Below the pieces are notes generated by a model. It worked only from the letters and a program-made list of their open reading frames with translations, was not told the DNA's origin and did not search any database. Shown piece after piece: positions 8,836 to 18,568 of a stretch of 64,000 nucleotides of DNA (position 1 is its first letter; each line of letters begins with the position of its first letter). Source of the stretch: an uncultured Polaribacter sp. (GTDB lineage Bacteria; Bacteroidota; Bacteroidia; Flavobacteriales; Flavobacteriaceae); NCBI GenBank assembly GCA_943787375.1, contig CALSME010000006.1, forward strand, positions 1-64,000, read 5' to 3'. The translations under genes and the position numbers were made by a program.

Positions 8836-10224
8836 ATGAAATACGACATCATTATCATCGGAAGTGGACCTGGAGGGTACGTTACCGGAATTAGAGCTTC
8901 TCAATTAGGCTTTAAAGTTGCCATTGTAGAGAAAGAATCTTTGGGCGGGATTTGCTTAAACTGGGGATGTATTCCAACGAAAGCATTATTAAAATCTGCA
9001 CAAGTGTATGATTATCTAAAACATGTTGATGACTACGGTTTAAAAGCGGAAGCAATAGACAAAGATTTTAATGCAGTTATTAAAAGAAGTCGTGGTGTTG
9101 CAGACGGGATGAGCAAAGGAGTTGCTTTTTTAATGAAGAAGAATAAAATCGATATTATTGACGGTTTTGGAAAAATAAAAACGGGTAAAAAAGTAGACGT
9201 TATTGCTGAAAATGGTACCGTAACGGAATATACTGCAGACAATATTATTATTGCTACGGGTGCTCGTTCTCGAGAATTACCAAACTTGCCACAAGATGGT
9301 GTAAAGGTAATTGGTTATCGAAAAGCGATGACCTTACCAAGCCAACCAAAATCGATGATTGTTGTTGGTTCTGGAGCGATTGGTGTTGAGTTTGCACATT
9401 TTTATAACGCAATGGGAACGGATGTTACGATTGTAGAATACATGCCCAATATAGTGCCTGTTGAAGATATTGATATTTCAAAGCAGTTTGAACGTTCCAT
9501 TAAAAAAGCAGGGATTAAAGTAATGACGAATTCATCTGTTGAGGCTGTTGATACTTCTGGTGAAGGAGTGGTTGCAACGGTTAAAACAAAAAAAGGGGAA
9601 GAAACCTTACAAGCGGATGTTTTACTTTCGGCTGTTGGAATTAAATCGAACATCGAAAATATTGGTTTGGAGGATGTCGGTATTATTGTAGACCGAGATA
9701 AAATATTAGTTAATGATTTTTACCAGACAAATATTCCTGGATATTATGCTATTGGTGATGTGGTTCCAGGACAAGCATTGGCGCATGTTGCTTCTGCGGA
9801 AGGAATTACTTGTGTTGAGAAATTAGCAGGATTGCACACAGAACCGATTGATTACGGAAACGTTCCTGGTTGTACTTACGCAACTCCTGAAATTGCTTCT
9901 GTTGGAATGACGGAAGCGAAAGCTAGAGAAGCGGGTTACGACTTAAAAGTAGGGAAATTTCCTTTTTCTGCTTCCGGAAAAGCAACTGCTGCTGGAACCA
10001 CTGAAGGGTTTGTAAAAGTAATTTTTGATGCAAAATATGGCGAATGGTTAGGATGCCACATGATTGGTGCTGGTGTTACAGATATGATAGCGGAAGCTGT
10101 TTTAGGACGTAAATTAGAAACTACTGGACATGAAGTTTTAAAAACAATTCATCCACACCCAACGATGAGTGAAGCGGTGATGGAAGCTGTGGCTGATGCG
10201 TATGATGAAGTAATTCACTTATAA
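8836..10224 (+). CDS. lpdA: Dihydrolipoyl dehydrogenase
   Basis: The E3 flavoprotein of pyruvate and 2-oxoglutarate dehydrogenase complexes (and possibly glycine cleavage); it reoxidises dihydrolipoamide with NAD. The N-terminal FAD Rossmann motif is IIIGSGPGG, and the redox disulfide is Cys40/Cys45 in GGICLNWGCIPTK. A second Rossmann motif, VVGSGAIGVEFA, binds NAD. The C-terminal dimer domain has the catalytic His-Glu pair in HPHPTMSEAVMEA. Length is 462 aa, as expected. A 176-bp gap precedes it, without a perfect promoter. A strong terminator follows. LipA, which makes the lipoyl cofactor, is encoded 5.5 kb further on. Confidence 0.95.
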   Translation: MKYDIIIIGSGPGGYVTGIRASQLGFKVAIVEKESLGGICLNWGCIPTKALLKSAQVYDYLKHVDDYGLKAEAIDKDFNAVIKRSRGVADGMSKGVAFLMKKNKIDIIDGFGKIKTGKKVDVIAENGTVTEYTADNIIIATGARSRELPNLPQDGVKVIGYRKAMTLPSQPKSMIVVGSGAIGVEFAHFYNAMGTDVTIVEYMPNIVPVEDIDISKQFERSIKKAGIKVMTNSSVEAVDTSGEGVVATVKTKKGEETLQADVLLSAVGIKSNIENIGLEDVGIIVDRDKILVNDFYQTNIPGYYAIGDVVPGQALAHVASAEGITCVEKLAGLHTEPIDYGNVPGCTYATPEIASVGMTEAKAREAGYDLKVGKFPFSASGKATAAGTTEGFVKVIFDAKYGEWLGCHMIGAGVTDMIAEAVLGRKLETTGHEVLKTIHPHPTMSEAVMEAVADAYDEVIHL

Positions 10225-10267
10225 ATTACACTATTTCCTACCGATAGGAATCTTAGTATAAAAAATA

Positions 10268-10297
10268 AAAACCGAAGCATTGCGCTTCGGTTTTTTT
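10268..10297. terminator. Terminator between lpdA and rlmF
   Basis: The 8-bp GC-rich stem ACCGAAGC (10271-10278) / GCTTCGGT (10284-10291) is flanked by an A run and a T run, so it can serve both convergent genes. Confidence 0.85.
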
Positions 10298-10323
10298 ATC
10301 TGTGCTCTCAAAAAAATAATTTT

Positions 10324-11196
10324 TTAATACTTCCAGCAGACTATTCGAGTTACTTTATTTCCTTGACGCATTGGAATTACTTTAAATGCAGTTGCACCTA
10401 ATTTCTTTGAAGATTTCTCCATACTTTCTACATTCTCCTTTTTAGACACCAAACTTGTAAACCAGGTACTTTTGTCTTTGTACAAAGAGCTTTCGTATAA
10501 ATAGTTGTGCAAAAAAGCTTTTTCGCCACCTACATACCACAATTCATTGTTGTTTCCAGAGAAATTTCGAACGGCACTATTCCCTAAGTTTTTGTTTTTT
10601 CTTTTGTTAGCGCCTTGTGCTTCTTCGGCCGATTTATAAAAAGGAGGATTACACATGACTGCAGCAAAGGAGTCATCGTCTTCTAAAATACCTTTTAAAA
10701 TCTGATTTTCATCCAATTGTTGGCGTAATTTTATATGTGCATCTAAATCATTATCATCGATTATGTCTTGTGCAGTATCTAAAGAATCTAAGTCGATGTC
10801 TACACCAACAAAATTCCAATTGTGTACTGCAACTCCCAACAAAGGGTAAATACAGGTTGCACCTGTTCCAATATCTAGTATTTTAATAGCTTTTTCTTTT
10901 TCTTCTTCGGTGGAAAGTAAATCTGCTAAATGATGAATGTAGTCTAAACGTCCTGGAATTGGTGGACATAAATTCTTGTCCGGAAAATTCCAAAGAGCTA
11001 TTTTATCAAAGGTAAAAAGTAATGCTTTATTGAGTTCTTTTACGGCAATCGGGTTTGAAAAATCGATGGTAATACTTCCATATTTATTCTCTGCAACAAA
11101 CTCTTTTAAGGCTGGGTTTTTAATGATTAAATCATCAAAATCGTATGCCGTATTAAATTTATTTTTTGGGTGAAGTCCTTTGTCTTTTTGGCTCAT
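10324..11196 (-). CDS. rlmF: 23S rRNA (adenine(1618)-N(6))-methyltransferase RlmF
   Basis: A SAM-dependent methyltransferase that makes m6A1618 in 23S rRNA. The SAM-binding motif I is ILDIGTGATCIYPLLG (about 106-121) and the catalytic N6-methyltransferase motif is NPPF (183-186), followed by YKSAEEAQGANKRK, typical of RlmF. Length is 290 aa. Its ATG overlaps the stop codon of bshC by one base (TAATG), so it is probably translated by coupling from the same mRNA. No functional link between the two is known to me. Confidence 0.92.
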   Translation of the reverse strand: MSQKDKGLHPKNKFNTAYDFDDLIIKNPALKEFVAENKYGSITIDFSNPIAVKELNKALLFTFDKIALWNFPDKNLCPPIPGRLDYIHHLADLLSTEEEKEKAIKILDIGTGATCIYPLLGVAVHNWNFVGVDIDLDSLDTAQDIIDDNDLDAHIKLRQQLDENQILKGILEDDDSFAAVMCNPPFYKSAEEAQGANKRKNKNLGNSAVRNFSGNNNELWYVGGEKAFLHNYLYESSLYKDKSTWFTSLVSKKENVESMEKSSKKLGATAFKVIPMRQGNKVTRIVCWKY

Positions 11197-12788
11197 TATA
11201 GTTCTAGGATTGTAAATTGGTGTGCGAGTGGCTTTAGTACCTTTTTTAAAGTGGCTAAAAAAGGGCTTCCGTAGGCTATATAATAGTCAGAAAAGTTTCG
11301 CTGACGTTCTTCTAAACTTTGGTTGGGGAGAAGTTGTCTTTGTAAATCGGTAATGCGATCTACCAACTCTTTTTGTCTTCTCTTTTCTGCTCGTAACAAT
11401 CTTCTTTGAAGATTTTCCAAGCCTTTAATTTGTTTTTTTTCTTGCGCATTCACAGCTCCTACAAATGAAATATCTGTTTTCTTAGCTACTTCTTTTAGTT
11501 CGGTAAATTGTTTTTGTAGGGATTCAATTTTAAGATTAAAATCAAGATCGATATCAGTATTTTCAAGAACTTTTTTTGATAGCAAATCCTGTTGTTTTAA
11601 AAATAGCTCTTGATGTGAAATTTTTAGGGACGTTAATTTTTTTTGTTGTTTTTCGGAGACAATTTGTACGGAATTCCTCAATAATAATATTGGAAAGGGT
11701 ACGGCTACTTTTTTAAAATAGCTTTTCAGCTCCAGCCAATAGGCAATTTCTCCGCCACCGCCAATATAGCACAGGTTTGGTAAAACGACTTCTTGATAGA
11801 GGGGGCGTACAATCACATTTGGTGAAAAAGCCAATGGGTTTTCATCTACTTCTCTTAAAATTTCTTCTTTAGAAAACGTAATATTGGTATTGTTTATTTT
11901 ATAGATCCCGTTTTCAAAAAGGATGCGTTCCCGCGAATTTTCACTTAAATAAAACAGATTAATCGCTCTAGGATTTACCTGCACTTTATAATTTTTCTCT
12001 AACGCTAAAATCGTCTCAGAAACGGTATGAAATGAGGTTTCATTTTCTAATTCATCTTTTACTATTGGCGATAGTATTTTTTTTAATGCGAGATCATCGC
12101 CATCAAGAATTACCAATCCATAGTCTTTAAACAATTCATTGGCAATAAAACGGGTAGCATCCGCTAAGTTTTTGTGTTTTAAATATCCTTCAGAAAATAA
12201 TTTTTTTAGTTCTTTTGCATTTTTTGTACTCCCTAAATGGGATGAGAATTCTTCAAATACATCGGACAAACCTTCTGTTGAAAGTCGTCCAACAGCTCCT
12301 CCAGATTCTAAATTCCATTGTACTTTTTTTTCTTGAAAATTAAAGTAATTAATTTCTTCAAAGTCATGGTCTTCTGTTGCCATCCAATAAACGGGCACAA
12401 TATTTTTAGTTGGAAATTTTTTTGAAATTTCTTCTGCCAAATTTATGGTAGAAAATATTTTATAGAGGAAATATAGTGGCCCCGTAAATAAGTTTAATTG
12501 GTGCCCAGTAGTTACCGTAAATGTATTTTTCTTTTTGAGTAGCGTAATGTTTTTTTGGGTTGCTTCTGAAAGATTAAAACCTTGGTATTGTTTTTCTAAT
12601 GACTTCGATAGAACGTTTCTAGATTCAAGATTGAACGATTTTTCTTTTTCCTCTAATTGATTTTTAAACCCAACTAAATCGGGGTAATTGTGATAAAAAG
12701 GCTGTATACTTTCTTTCTTTGCTAGATAATCAAGCATTATTTTAGAGAAAAAACCGGTTTTCTCGAAAGGAAGTTGTGCTATTTTCAT
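11196..12788 (-). CDS. bshC: Bacillithiol biosynthesis cysteine-adding enzyme BshC
   Basis: Catalyses the last step of bacillithiol synthesis, adding cysteine to glucosaminyl-malate; this low-molecular-weight thiol is used by many Bacillota and Bacteroidota. Family signatures include VTTGHQLNLFTGPLYFLYK, VPVYWMATEDHDFEEINYF, NVIVRPLYQE and PNLCYIGGGGEIAYW. A coiled-coil stretch lies around residues 395-480 (many Lys, Glu and Gln heptads). Length is 530 aa. The ATG at 12788 begins MKIAQLPFEKTGFFSKI, as the family usually does. BshA and BshB are not in the window. It forms a two-gene unit with rlmF. Confidence 0.92.
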   Translation of the reverse strand: MKIAQLPFEKTGFFSKIMLDYLAKKESIQPFYHNYPDLVGFKNQLEEKEKSFNLESRNVLSKSLEKQYQGFNLSEATQKNITLLKKKNTFTVTTGHQLNLFTGPLYFLYKIFSTINLAEEISKKFPTKNIVPVYWMATEDHDFEEINYFNFQEKKVQWNLESGGAVGRLSTEGLSDVFEEFSSHLGSTKNAKELKKLFSEGYLKHKNLADATRFIANELFKDYGLVILDGDDLALKKILSPIVKDELENETSFHTVSETILALEKNYKVQVNPRAINLFYLSENSRERILFENGIYKINNTNITFSKEEILREVDENPLAFSPNVIVRPLYQEVVLPNLCYIGGGGEIAYWLELKSYFKKVAVPFPILLLRNSVQIVSEKQQKKLTSLKISHQELFLKQQDLLSKKVLENTDIDLDFNLKIESLQKQFTELKEVAKKTDISFVGAVNAQEKKQIKGLENLQRRLLRAEKRRQKELVDRITDLQRQLLPNQSLEERQRNFSDYYIAYGSPFLATLKKVLKPLAHQFTILEL

Positions 12789-12966
12789 ATTGATAATTTG
12801 AGAATCTTTTTAGTAGATATAAAGAGTTTTATTATGTAAACTCTTTAGGCTCTAAATTTTTTATAAAAATACACTATTTTGATGGTTGGACGAAGTGAAT
12901 AATGAATTGAACCATTAATTGTTCGTCAATCTCTCCTTTGTTAAATATCTGAAAAGATATAATGCT

Positions 12967-12974
12967 TACATTTG
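12967..12974 (+). promoter_or_regulatory. -7 element for the M14 peptidase gene
   Basis: TACATTTG is a perfect -7 match 20 bp before the ATG. A TTTG at 12937-12940 lies 26 bp upstream, longer than the usual spacing. Confidence 0.5.
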
Positions 12975-12994
12975 ATAATTAAACACAAATTTAC

Positions 12995-15472
12995 ATGAAA
13001 ATTAAATTACTTTCTGTTCTTGCTTTTTTTATGCTTGGAACTACCTTTTCGCAATCTCTTCAATCGCCTTCTGAGTTTTTAGGTTATGAAATTGGGACTC
13101 GTTTTACCAGACATCACCAAGTTGTTGATTATTTCAAATATGTTAGCAATACTGTTGCTACTGTTAAATTAGAAAAATATGGTGAAACAAACGAATACAG
13201 ACCGCTTTTTGTGAGTTATATTTCTTCCAAAGAGAACATTGCTAATTTAGAGACGATTCGAAAAAACAACCTTTCCCAATCTGGAATTATTAAAGGAAGT
13301 ACGGTGAATACCAAAGCAATTGTTTGGTTGAGCTATAATGTACACGGCAACGAGGCCTCGAGTACAGAAGCGGCAATGCTCACCTTGTATGAATTGATTA
13401 AGAATAAAAAAAAATGGTTAGAAAATACGGTTGTTATTATGGATCCATGTATCAATCCAGACGGACGCGATCGGTATGTGAACTGGTTTAATCAGGTGAA
13501 AAGTACTCCGTATACGATTGATCAAAACGCGAAAGAACATATGGAACCTTGGCCTTCTGGTAGGCCAAACCACTATTTATTTGATTTAAATAGAGATTGG
13601 GCTTGGGCAACTCAAGTAGAATCATCACAGAGGATTGCTATTTATAACAAATGGTTGCCTCATATTCATGTAGATTTTCATGAACAAGGAATTAATAATC
13701 CTTACTATTTTGCTCCTGCTGCAGAACCTTTTCATGAAGTAATTTCTGATTGGCAACGTAATTTTCAAACTCAAATTGGAAAAAATCATGCAAATTATTT
13801 TGACAAAGAAGGATGGTTGTATTTTACCAGAGAGAGTTTCGATTTGCTATACCCAAGTTACGGTGACACCTATCCAACTTATATGGGAGCTATTGGAATG
13901 ACCTATGAGCAAGCGGGACATGGACGTGCCGGATTGGGAATTCAAACCAATGAAGGAGAGGTTTTGACGCTGAAAGATCGAGCGATTCATCATATGACAA
14001 CGGGTTTGTCTACTGTTGAAATTTCTTCAAAGAATGCTATTTTATTAAATTCTGAATTTAAAAAGTTTTTTGATAATTCGGATTTAAAATATAAAAGTTA
14101 TGTGTTGAAAAATGAAAATCAGGATAAATCGAATCGTTTAAAAAAGTTGTTAGACAAACATGAAATCCGTTATCAATCGGCTAAGAAAGGAATCGCAAAA
14201 GGATATCTTTATTCGATTCAGGATCAAGGAAAAATGGATTTGACTTCTTCGGATATCATTATTCATACGGACCAACCGAAAGGCAAAATGGTCAAGGTTT
14301 TGTTTGAGCCGAAAGCAAAATTAGCGGATTCTTTAACCTATGACATCACTGCTTGGTCTTTGCCATATGCGCATGGATTTGATGCTATTGCTTCTAAAAC
14401 AAAATTGCGTTCTTCGATGACTGCTAAAGAAAGTACAATTAATAATTCGATTGTTAGGAGTGCTTACGCATATATTTCTAAGTGGAACAGTCTCGAAGAC
14501 GCCATATTTTTAGGGGCTTTGCTACAAGAAAATATCGTACCTCGATTTAGTGAGAAAGATTTTTCTATTGAAGGGAAATCTTTTGAAAGAGGATCACTGA
14601 TTGTTTTAAGAAATGACAATCGCAATGCTGAATTTGATGCGAAACTAATTGCAATTGCAAACAAGCATCAACGTTCTTTAACGACAGTTACTACTGGTTT
14701 TTCTGACTCAGGTGTAGATTTTGGGTCTTATTCTGTGAAGCCAATTAATCAACAGAAGATAGCTGTGCTCTCGGGGAAAGCTACTTCCTCATTAAGTTTT
14801 GGAGAAGTTTGGCATTTTTTTGAATCACAATTGAACTATCCAATTACTAATATTAATGCTGAAGGTTTTAGCGATGTCACTTTGCAGTCCTATGATGTTA
14901 TTATATTACCAAGCGGCTCGTATCGAGATGTTTTGAATACATCGATGATGACAAAACTAAAAAAATGGATGCGTGACGGAGGGACACTCATTGCTCTTGG
15001 AAATGCGTTAAGCAGTTTTGCTGATAAAGAAGGGTTTTCTTTGAAAGTGAAAAAATCAGAACAAAAAGATGAAGTAGATAATCTAACTCCTTTTGCAGAT
15101 CGAGAACGTAAAAGCGTTGCAGATTTAATCACTGGAAGTATTTTTAAAAGTACGATTGATACAACACACCCTTTAGGATTTGGTTATCAAACATCTTATT
15201 TTTCATTAAAACTAAGTGGCACTTCCTACCAATATTTAGAGAAAGGTGTCAATGTGGGTTATTTCGATCAGAACACAAAAAATGTTTCGGGTTATGCTGG
15301 AAGTGAAGCAATTAAAAACGTCCCAAAATCACTTTTGCTTGGTGAAAAATCTTTTGGTAATGGGAGTGTTGTCTATATGGTAGACAATCCGTTATTTCGA
15401 TCTTTTTGGGAAAACGGAAAGCTTTTTATGGCTAACGCTGTTTTTCTGTTGAATTCTAATACATTGAAATAA
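12995..15472 (+). CDS. Secreted M14 family zinc carboxypeptidase
   Basis: A large exported metallopeptidase that probably degrades peptides in the periplasm or outside the cell. The Sec signal peptide ends near residue 20 (MLGTTFSQS). The M14 zinc ligands are His117 and Glu120 in VHGNEASS, with the third histidine in HVDFHEQG (around 229); the NPDGRDR segment (154-160) is typical of the family. A YEQAG motif probably carries the catalytic glutamate. The last ~230 residues resemble a class-I glutamine-amidotransferase-like domain (VIILPSGSYRDVL, DGGTLIALGNA), seen in long Bacteroidota M14 proteins. Length is 825 aa. It is monocistronic, with its own promoter and terminator. Confidence 0.88.
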   Translation: MKIKLLSVLAFFMLGTTFSQSLQSPSEFLGYEIGTRFTRHHQVVDYFKYVSNTVATVKLEKYGETNEYRPLFVSYISSKENIANLETIRKNNLSQSGIIKGSTVNTKAIVWLSYNVHGNEASSTEAAMLTLYELIKNKKKWLENTVVIMDPCINPDGRDRYVNWFNQVKSTPYTIDQNAKEHMEPWPSGRPNHYLFDLNRDWAWATQVESSQRIAIYNKWLPHIHVDFHEQGINNPYYFAPAAEPFHEVISDWQRNFQTQIGKNHANYFDKEGWLYFTRESFDLLYPSYGDTYPTYMGAIGMTYEQAGHGRAGLGIQTNEGEVLTLKDRAIHHMTTGLSTVEISSKNAILLNSEFKKFFDNSDLKYKSYVLKNENQDKSNRLKKLLDKHEIRYQSAKKGIAKGYLYSIQDQGKMDLTSSDIIIHTDQPKGKMVKVLFEPKAKLADSLTYDITAWSLPYAHGFDAIASKTKLRSSMTAKESTINNSIVRSAYAYISKWNSLEDAIFLGALLQENIVPRFSEKDFSIEGKSFERGSLIVLRNDNRNAEFDAKLIAIANKHQRSLTTVTTGFSDSGVDFGSYSVKPINQQKIAVLSGKATSSLSFGEVWHFFESQLNYPITNINAEGFSDVTLQSYDVIILPSGSYRDVLNTSMMTKLKKWMRDGGTLIALGNALSSFADKEGFSLKVKKSEQKDEVDNLTPFADRERKSVADLITGSIFKSTIDTTHPLGFGYQTSYFSLKLSGTSYQYLEKGVNVGYFDQNTKNVSGYAGSEAIKNVPKSLLLGEKSFGNGSVVYMVDNPLFRSFWENGKLFMANAVFLLNSNTLK

Positions 15473-15496
15473 ATCGATTTTACTTTTATTTACAGA

Positions 15497-15527
15497 TAAA
15501 AAAACCATCTCAAACGAGATGGTTTTT
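15497..15527 (+). terminator. Terminator after the M14 peptidase gene
   Basis: ACCATCTC / GAGATGGT stem with a 4-nt AAAC loop (15512-15515), an A run before it and a T run after it. Confidence 0.85.
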
Positions 15528-15663
15528 TACTCAGATAATTCAAATAATTCAAACAATTTATAACTTAAAGAGGTTTATGAGGTCTCTCAAATTAATTACA
15601 ACAACCTTTGTGCCAAAGTAGATTTTTAGAATAAAAAAAAGAAATATTTTATCAGACTTCTCC

Positions 15664-15699
15664 AAAAAAAACACGCCATTCAAAAGAGTGCCGTGTTTA
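15664..15699 (-). terminator. Terminator of lipA
   Basis: On the minus strand AACACG pairs with CGTGTT around an imperfect inner stem, and a run of T follows. It sits about 35 bp past the lipA stop. Confidence 0.65.
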
Positions 15700-15733
15700 T
15701 ATTGTTAAAATGTTCTCAACTAATTAAAGAGGT

Positions 15734-16603
15734 TTATTTTGCATGTTTATGTGCTTTGTATGATGAGCGAACCAAAGGTCCACTTTCAACATACATAAAG
15801 CCCATTTCTAAACCTAGAGTTTCATACTTCTTAAATTGTTCAGGAGTCACAAACTCTTTTAGGGGCAAGTGCTTTTTGGTAGGTTGTAAATATTGACCTA
15901 TTGTTAATACATCCAATCCAACACCTTGAAGGTCTTTCATAGTTTGGATTACTTCTTCTTCCGTTTCTCCTAAACCAAGCATCAACCCAGTTTTAGTTCG
16001 CATACCGTTTTCTTTTAAATATCTTAAAACTTCTAAGCTCCGATCGTATTTTGCTTGAATTCGAACTTCACGGGTGAGTCTTCTTACGGTTTCCATATTG
16101 TGAGAAACCACTTCAGGATGCACTGCTATAATTCGATCTATTTGTTGGGTATTTCCTTGAAAATCTGGAATTAATGTTTCTAATGTTGTGGTTGGATTTG
16201 CTCTGCGGATTGCATCTACCGTTTCAGCCCAGATAATTGATCCTCCATCTTTTAAATCATCTCTATCTACAGAAGTAATTACGGCATGTTTAATGCTCAT
16301 AATTTTTATGGATCGTGCTACTTTTTCTGGCTCATCCCATTCTACTGTTTCTGGTCTTCCTGTTTTTACACCACAGAATCCACAAGAACGGGTACAAATA
16401 TTTCCAAGAATCATAAAAGTTGCAGTTCCTTCTCCCCAACATTCTCCCATGTTTGGACAGCTTCCACTGGTACAAATAGTATTCAACTTATACTTGTCTA
16501 CCAAACCTCTTAATTCGGTGTATTTCTTACCAACTGGCAATTTTACACGCAACCATTTTGGTTTTTTTTGTCTTTCTTGAAGCATTACTGGTGCTGTCTC
16601 CAT
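15734..16603 (-). CDS. lipA: Lipoyl synthase
   Basis: A radical-SAM enzyme that inserts two sulfurs into protein-bound octanoyl groups to make lipoyl cofactor. The auxiliary cluster cysteines are Cys44, Cys49 and Cys55 ([12 protein letters not shown]) and the radical-SAM cysteines are Cys70, Cys74 and Cys77 (CTRSCGFC). It ends in the usual [11 protein letters not shown] choose the ATG at 16603 (METAPVML, 289 aa). The frame is open to 16678, but a perfect -7 box at 16624-16631 lies inside that extension, so the shorter form is preferred. Lpd, encoded at 8.8-10.2 kb, uses the same cofactor. Confidence 0.94.
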   Translation of the reverse strand: METAPVMLQERQKKPKWLRVKLPVGKKYTELRGLVDKYKLNTICTSGSCPNMGECWGEGTATFMILGNICTRSCGFCGVKTGRPETVEWDEPEKVARSIKIMSIKHAVITSVDRDDLKDGGSIIWAETVDAIRRANPTTTLETLIPDFQGNTQQIDRIIAVHPEVVSHNMETVRRLTREVRIQAKYDRSLEVLRYLKENGMRTKTGLMLGLGETEEEVIQTMKDLQGVGLDVLTIGQYLQPTKKHLPLKEFVTPEQFKKYETLGLEMGFMYVESGPLVRSSYKAHKHAK

Positions 16604-16623
16604 TTTCGATTGAATTTGAATTG

Positions 16624-16631
16624 CAAAGATA
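16624..16631 (-). promoter_or_regulatory. -7 element for lipA
   Basis: TATCTTTG on the minus strand, a perfect -7 match 20 bp before the chosen ATG, located just after the stop codon of the Nramp-like gene. Confidence 0.5.
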
Positions 16632-16643
16632 CAAAGGAAAGTT

Positions 16644-17858
16644 TTAAATACTTGATAAAAACCAAATACTGAACCCAACTAAAAAGAGAATTCCAATAAC
16701 GCTCAAAATCTTTACATAAATATCGGGCTGGTGTTCTTTTGGTGTGTGCTTTCCGGTAATTAACGTATAATTTAAAATGGCGTAAAAAGGCGCTGTTAAG
16801 AAAGATAGAATTGTGGCTATTTTTACTAAGAATCCCATATTGTCCATTCCATATTTTAAGATGAAGAATGTTCCTAAAGTTAGAAATATAATCCAAAACC
16901 AATAGTTCAGTTTTGTTTTTTTGGGAAATAATAATTGCGTTGTCTTTTCCATTGCTCTGGGAGATGCATCCAAGGTTGTTAGTGTTGTACTAAACATGGT
17001 TGTAAATGCTGCAATGGCAATAAATAGATAAAAGAATTCACCCAGGTTTTTGGTGTATAAATTAATTAATTGAGATGCAAATTCACCTCCTTTTTCTGAA
17101 AAAGTTTCTCCTGACTGATGCATGACTAATGCGCCTAACATTACAAAGCAAACACCTAAAAAGAGTGTTCCAAGATATCCGATATTAAAGTCGAGAATGG
17201 CTTCTTTTGGTGTCGTTTCTTGGGTTTTGTTTTTTTCGATTGACCAGATAGAATGCCAAACTGCAACATCCAATGGGGCAGGCATCCATCCTAAAAATGC
17301 AATAAGAAACGTGATTTCTATAGTTCCAGAAGGAAGTGTTTGTGTCATGTCAAAAGCTTCCTTTGTACTAAAAGTGGCAACGGTAACCGCAATTATTGTA
17401 CTTACTGTTAGTATGAGAATGATGAACTTCATTAGGTTGTCTAGAAGTTTATAACGTCCAATAACCAATAGGCTGATACTTATTAAAAGGAGTATTGCAG
17501 ACCAAATCACCAAATCACTGGTAATGCCAAAAAGGTTGGATGCCAAACCTGCCGTAACGATGGTTACTGCTGCTTGAATGGTAAACATGGTTGCAAAATT
17601 GAGCAGGTAATAAGCTACTAAAACTCCTTTGCCTAATTTTTGATAGCCCTCTAGTAAGGTTTCTCCTGTAGCTGCAGCATATCGTGGGCCAAATTGAAAA
17701 AAGGGATATTTAAAAAGGTGTACAAGTAGTAAAGCCCATAACAAACCAAAACCAAATTCGGCTCCTGCTTTGGTAGATTGCACCAAATGAGAAACACCAA
17801 TGGCAGCTCCTGCAAATAATAAACCAGGGCCTAAAGTTTGGAGGAATGTTTTTTTCAC
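16644..17858 (-). CDS. Nramp-like (SLC11 fold) transporter without the canonical metal site
   Basis: An inner-membrane protein of about 11 helices that aligns with Nramp divalent-metal transporters: [10 protein letters not shown] at the start of helix 1 and [18 protein letters not shown] in helix 2. The residues that bind metal differ. The DPGN of helix 1 is GVSH here, and the MPH of helix 6 is MPAPLD in [15 protein letters not shown]. Transport of Mn or Fe is therefore uncertain, and the substrate may be something else. I place the start at GTG 17858 ([13 protein letters not shown], 404 aa), one base after the ECF sigma stop. A GTG at 17900 would overlap that gene by 41 bp. The two genes look translationally coupled. 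Confidence 0.8.
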   Translation of the reverse strand: MKKTFLQTLGPGLLFAGAAIGVSHLVQSTKAGAEFGFGLLWALLLVHLFKYPFFQFGPRYAAATGETLLEGYQKLGKGVLVAYYLLNFATMFTIQAAVTIVTAGLASNLFGITSDLVIWSAILLLISISLLVIGRYKLLDNLMKFIILILTVSTIIAVTVATFSTKEAFDMTQTLPSGTIEITFLIAFLGWMPAPLDVAVWHSIWSIEKNKTQETTPKEAILDFNIGYLGTLFLGVCFVMLGALVMHQSGETFSEKGGEFASQLINLYTKNLGEFFYLFIAIAAFTTMFSTTLTTLDASPRAMEKTTQLLFPKKTKLNYWFWIIFLTLGTFFILKYGMDNMGFLVKIATILSFLTAPFYAILNYTLITGKHTPKEHQPDIYVKILSVIGILFLVGFSIWFLSSI

Positions 17859-17859
17859 G

Positions 17860-18423
17860 TTAAGATTCTTTGATAATGGCTGCGAGTAATTTTTTTGCAC
17901 GTAAAAGCTTCACTTTTACATTGCTTATTGATTCATTTATTTCGGAAGCAATTTCTTTATAACTTAGTTCTTGGAAATAGCGCAATTGAATTACTTCTTG
18001 GTATTTGGGCTTTAAGAGTTTGATATCTCTTAGCAATTTTGCTAAATTTTGTTCTCGAATGATCTTATCCTCTGGTGTAGGATTGTCATCTACGATTAAA
18101 TAAATTTTTTCTTCTTGCTCTTGGGCGTTTTCAATTAGAATTGAACTACTTTTCTTTCGCAATAAATCTATATGAATATTTTTTGAAATCGTAATTAACC
18201 AAGTCTTAAATACATATTTTTCATCAAAGGTATGGATTTTGTCAAAGGCTTTTGAAAACGTTTGTATGGCAATGTCTTCAGCATCATTTTCGCTATTGGT
18301 GCGTTTTAATTGATATTTATAAACGTCTAACCAAAAAGTATCCAATAAATACTTAAAAGCAGTCTGATTTCCTTTTTTTGCTTTTGAAATGCTGCTTTCT
18401 AATTTTATGTTCTTTATTTCCAA
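17860..18423 (-). CDS. ECF-type RNA polymerase sigma factor
   Basis: A sigma-70 family factor of the small ECF type. Region 2 is around residues 22-90 (FKYLLDTFWLDVYKYQLKRT, DAEDIAIQTFSKAFDKI, FKTWLITISKNIHIDLLRKK). Region 4 is at 133-183 (LLRDIKLLKPKYQEVIQLRYFQELSYKEIASEINESISNVKVKLLRAKKLL, a helix-turn-helix). Length is 187 aa. The start is TTG at 18423; no ATG occurs before region 2, and a near-consensus -7 box lies 29 bp upstream. It is coupled to the Nramp-like gene. No anti-sigma gene is adjacent. Confidence 0.88.
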   Translation of the reverse strand: MEIKNIKLESSISKAKKGNQTAFKYLLDTFWLDVYKYQLKRTNSENDAEDIAIQTFSKAFDKIHTFDEKYVFKTWLITISKNIHIDLLRKKSSSILIENAQEQEEKIYLIVDDNPTPEDKIIREQNLAKLLRDIKLLKPKYQEVIQLRYFQELSYKEIASEINESISNVKVKLLRAKKLLAAIIKES

Positions 18424-18451
18424 GGATTGGGTTTTGAAATCGAATTCGTGA

Positions 18452-18459
18452 TAAAGATA
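18452..18459 (-). promoter_or_regulatory. Near-consensus -7 element for the ECF sigma/Nramp-like pair
   Basis: TATCTTTA on the minus strand, one mismatch to TAnnTTTG, 28 bp before the TTG start. Confidence 0.35.
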
Positions 18460-18568
18460 CTAAATTGAAATAATAATTGACCCGTTTCTAGAAAAGGTGG
18501 TGAAAACAATTTCATCTCTTTTTCTTTTAGAAGAAAAGCATTGCGTTGCTTCTTAATAGAAAAGGAAA

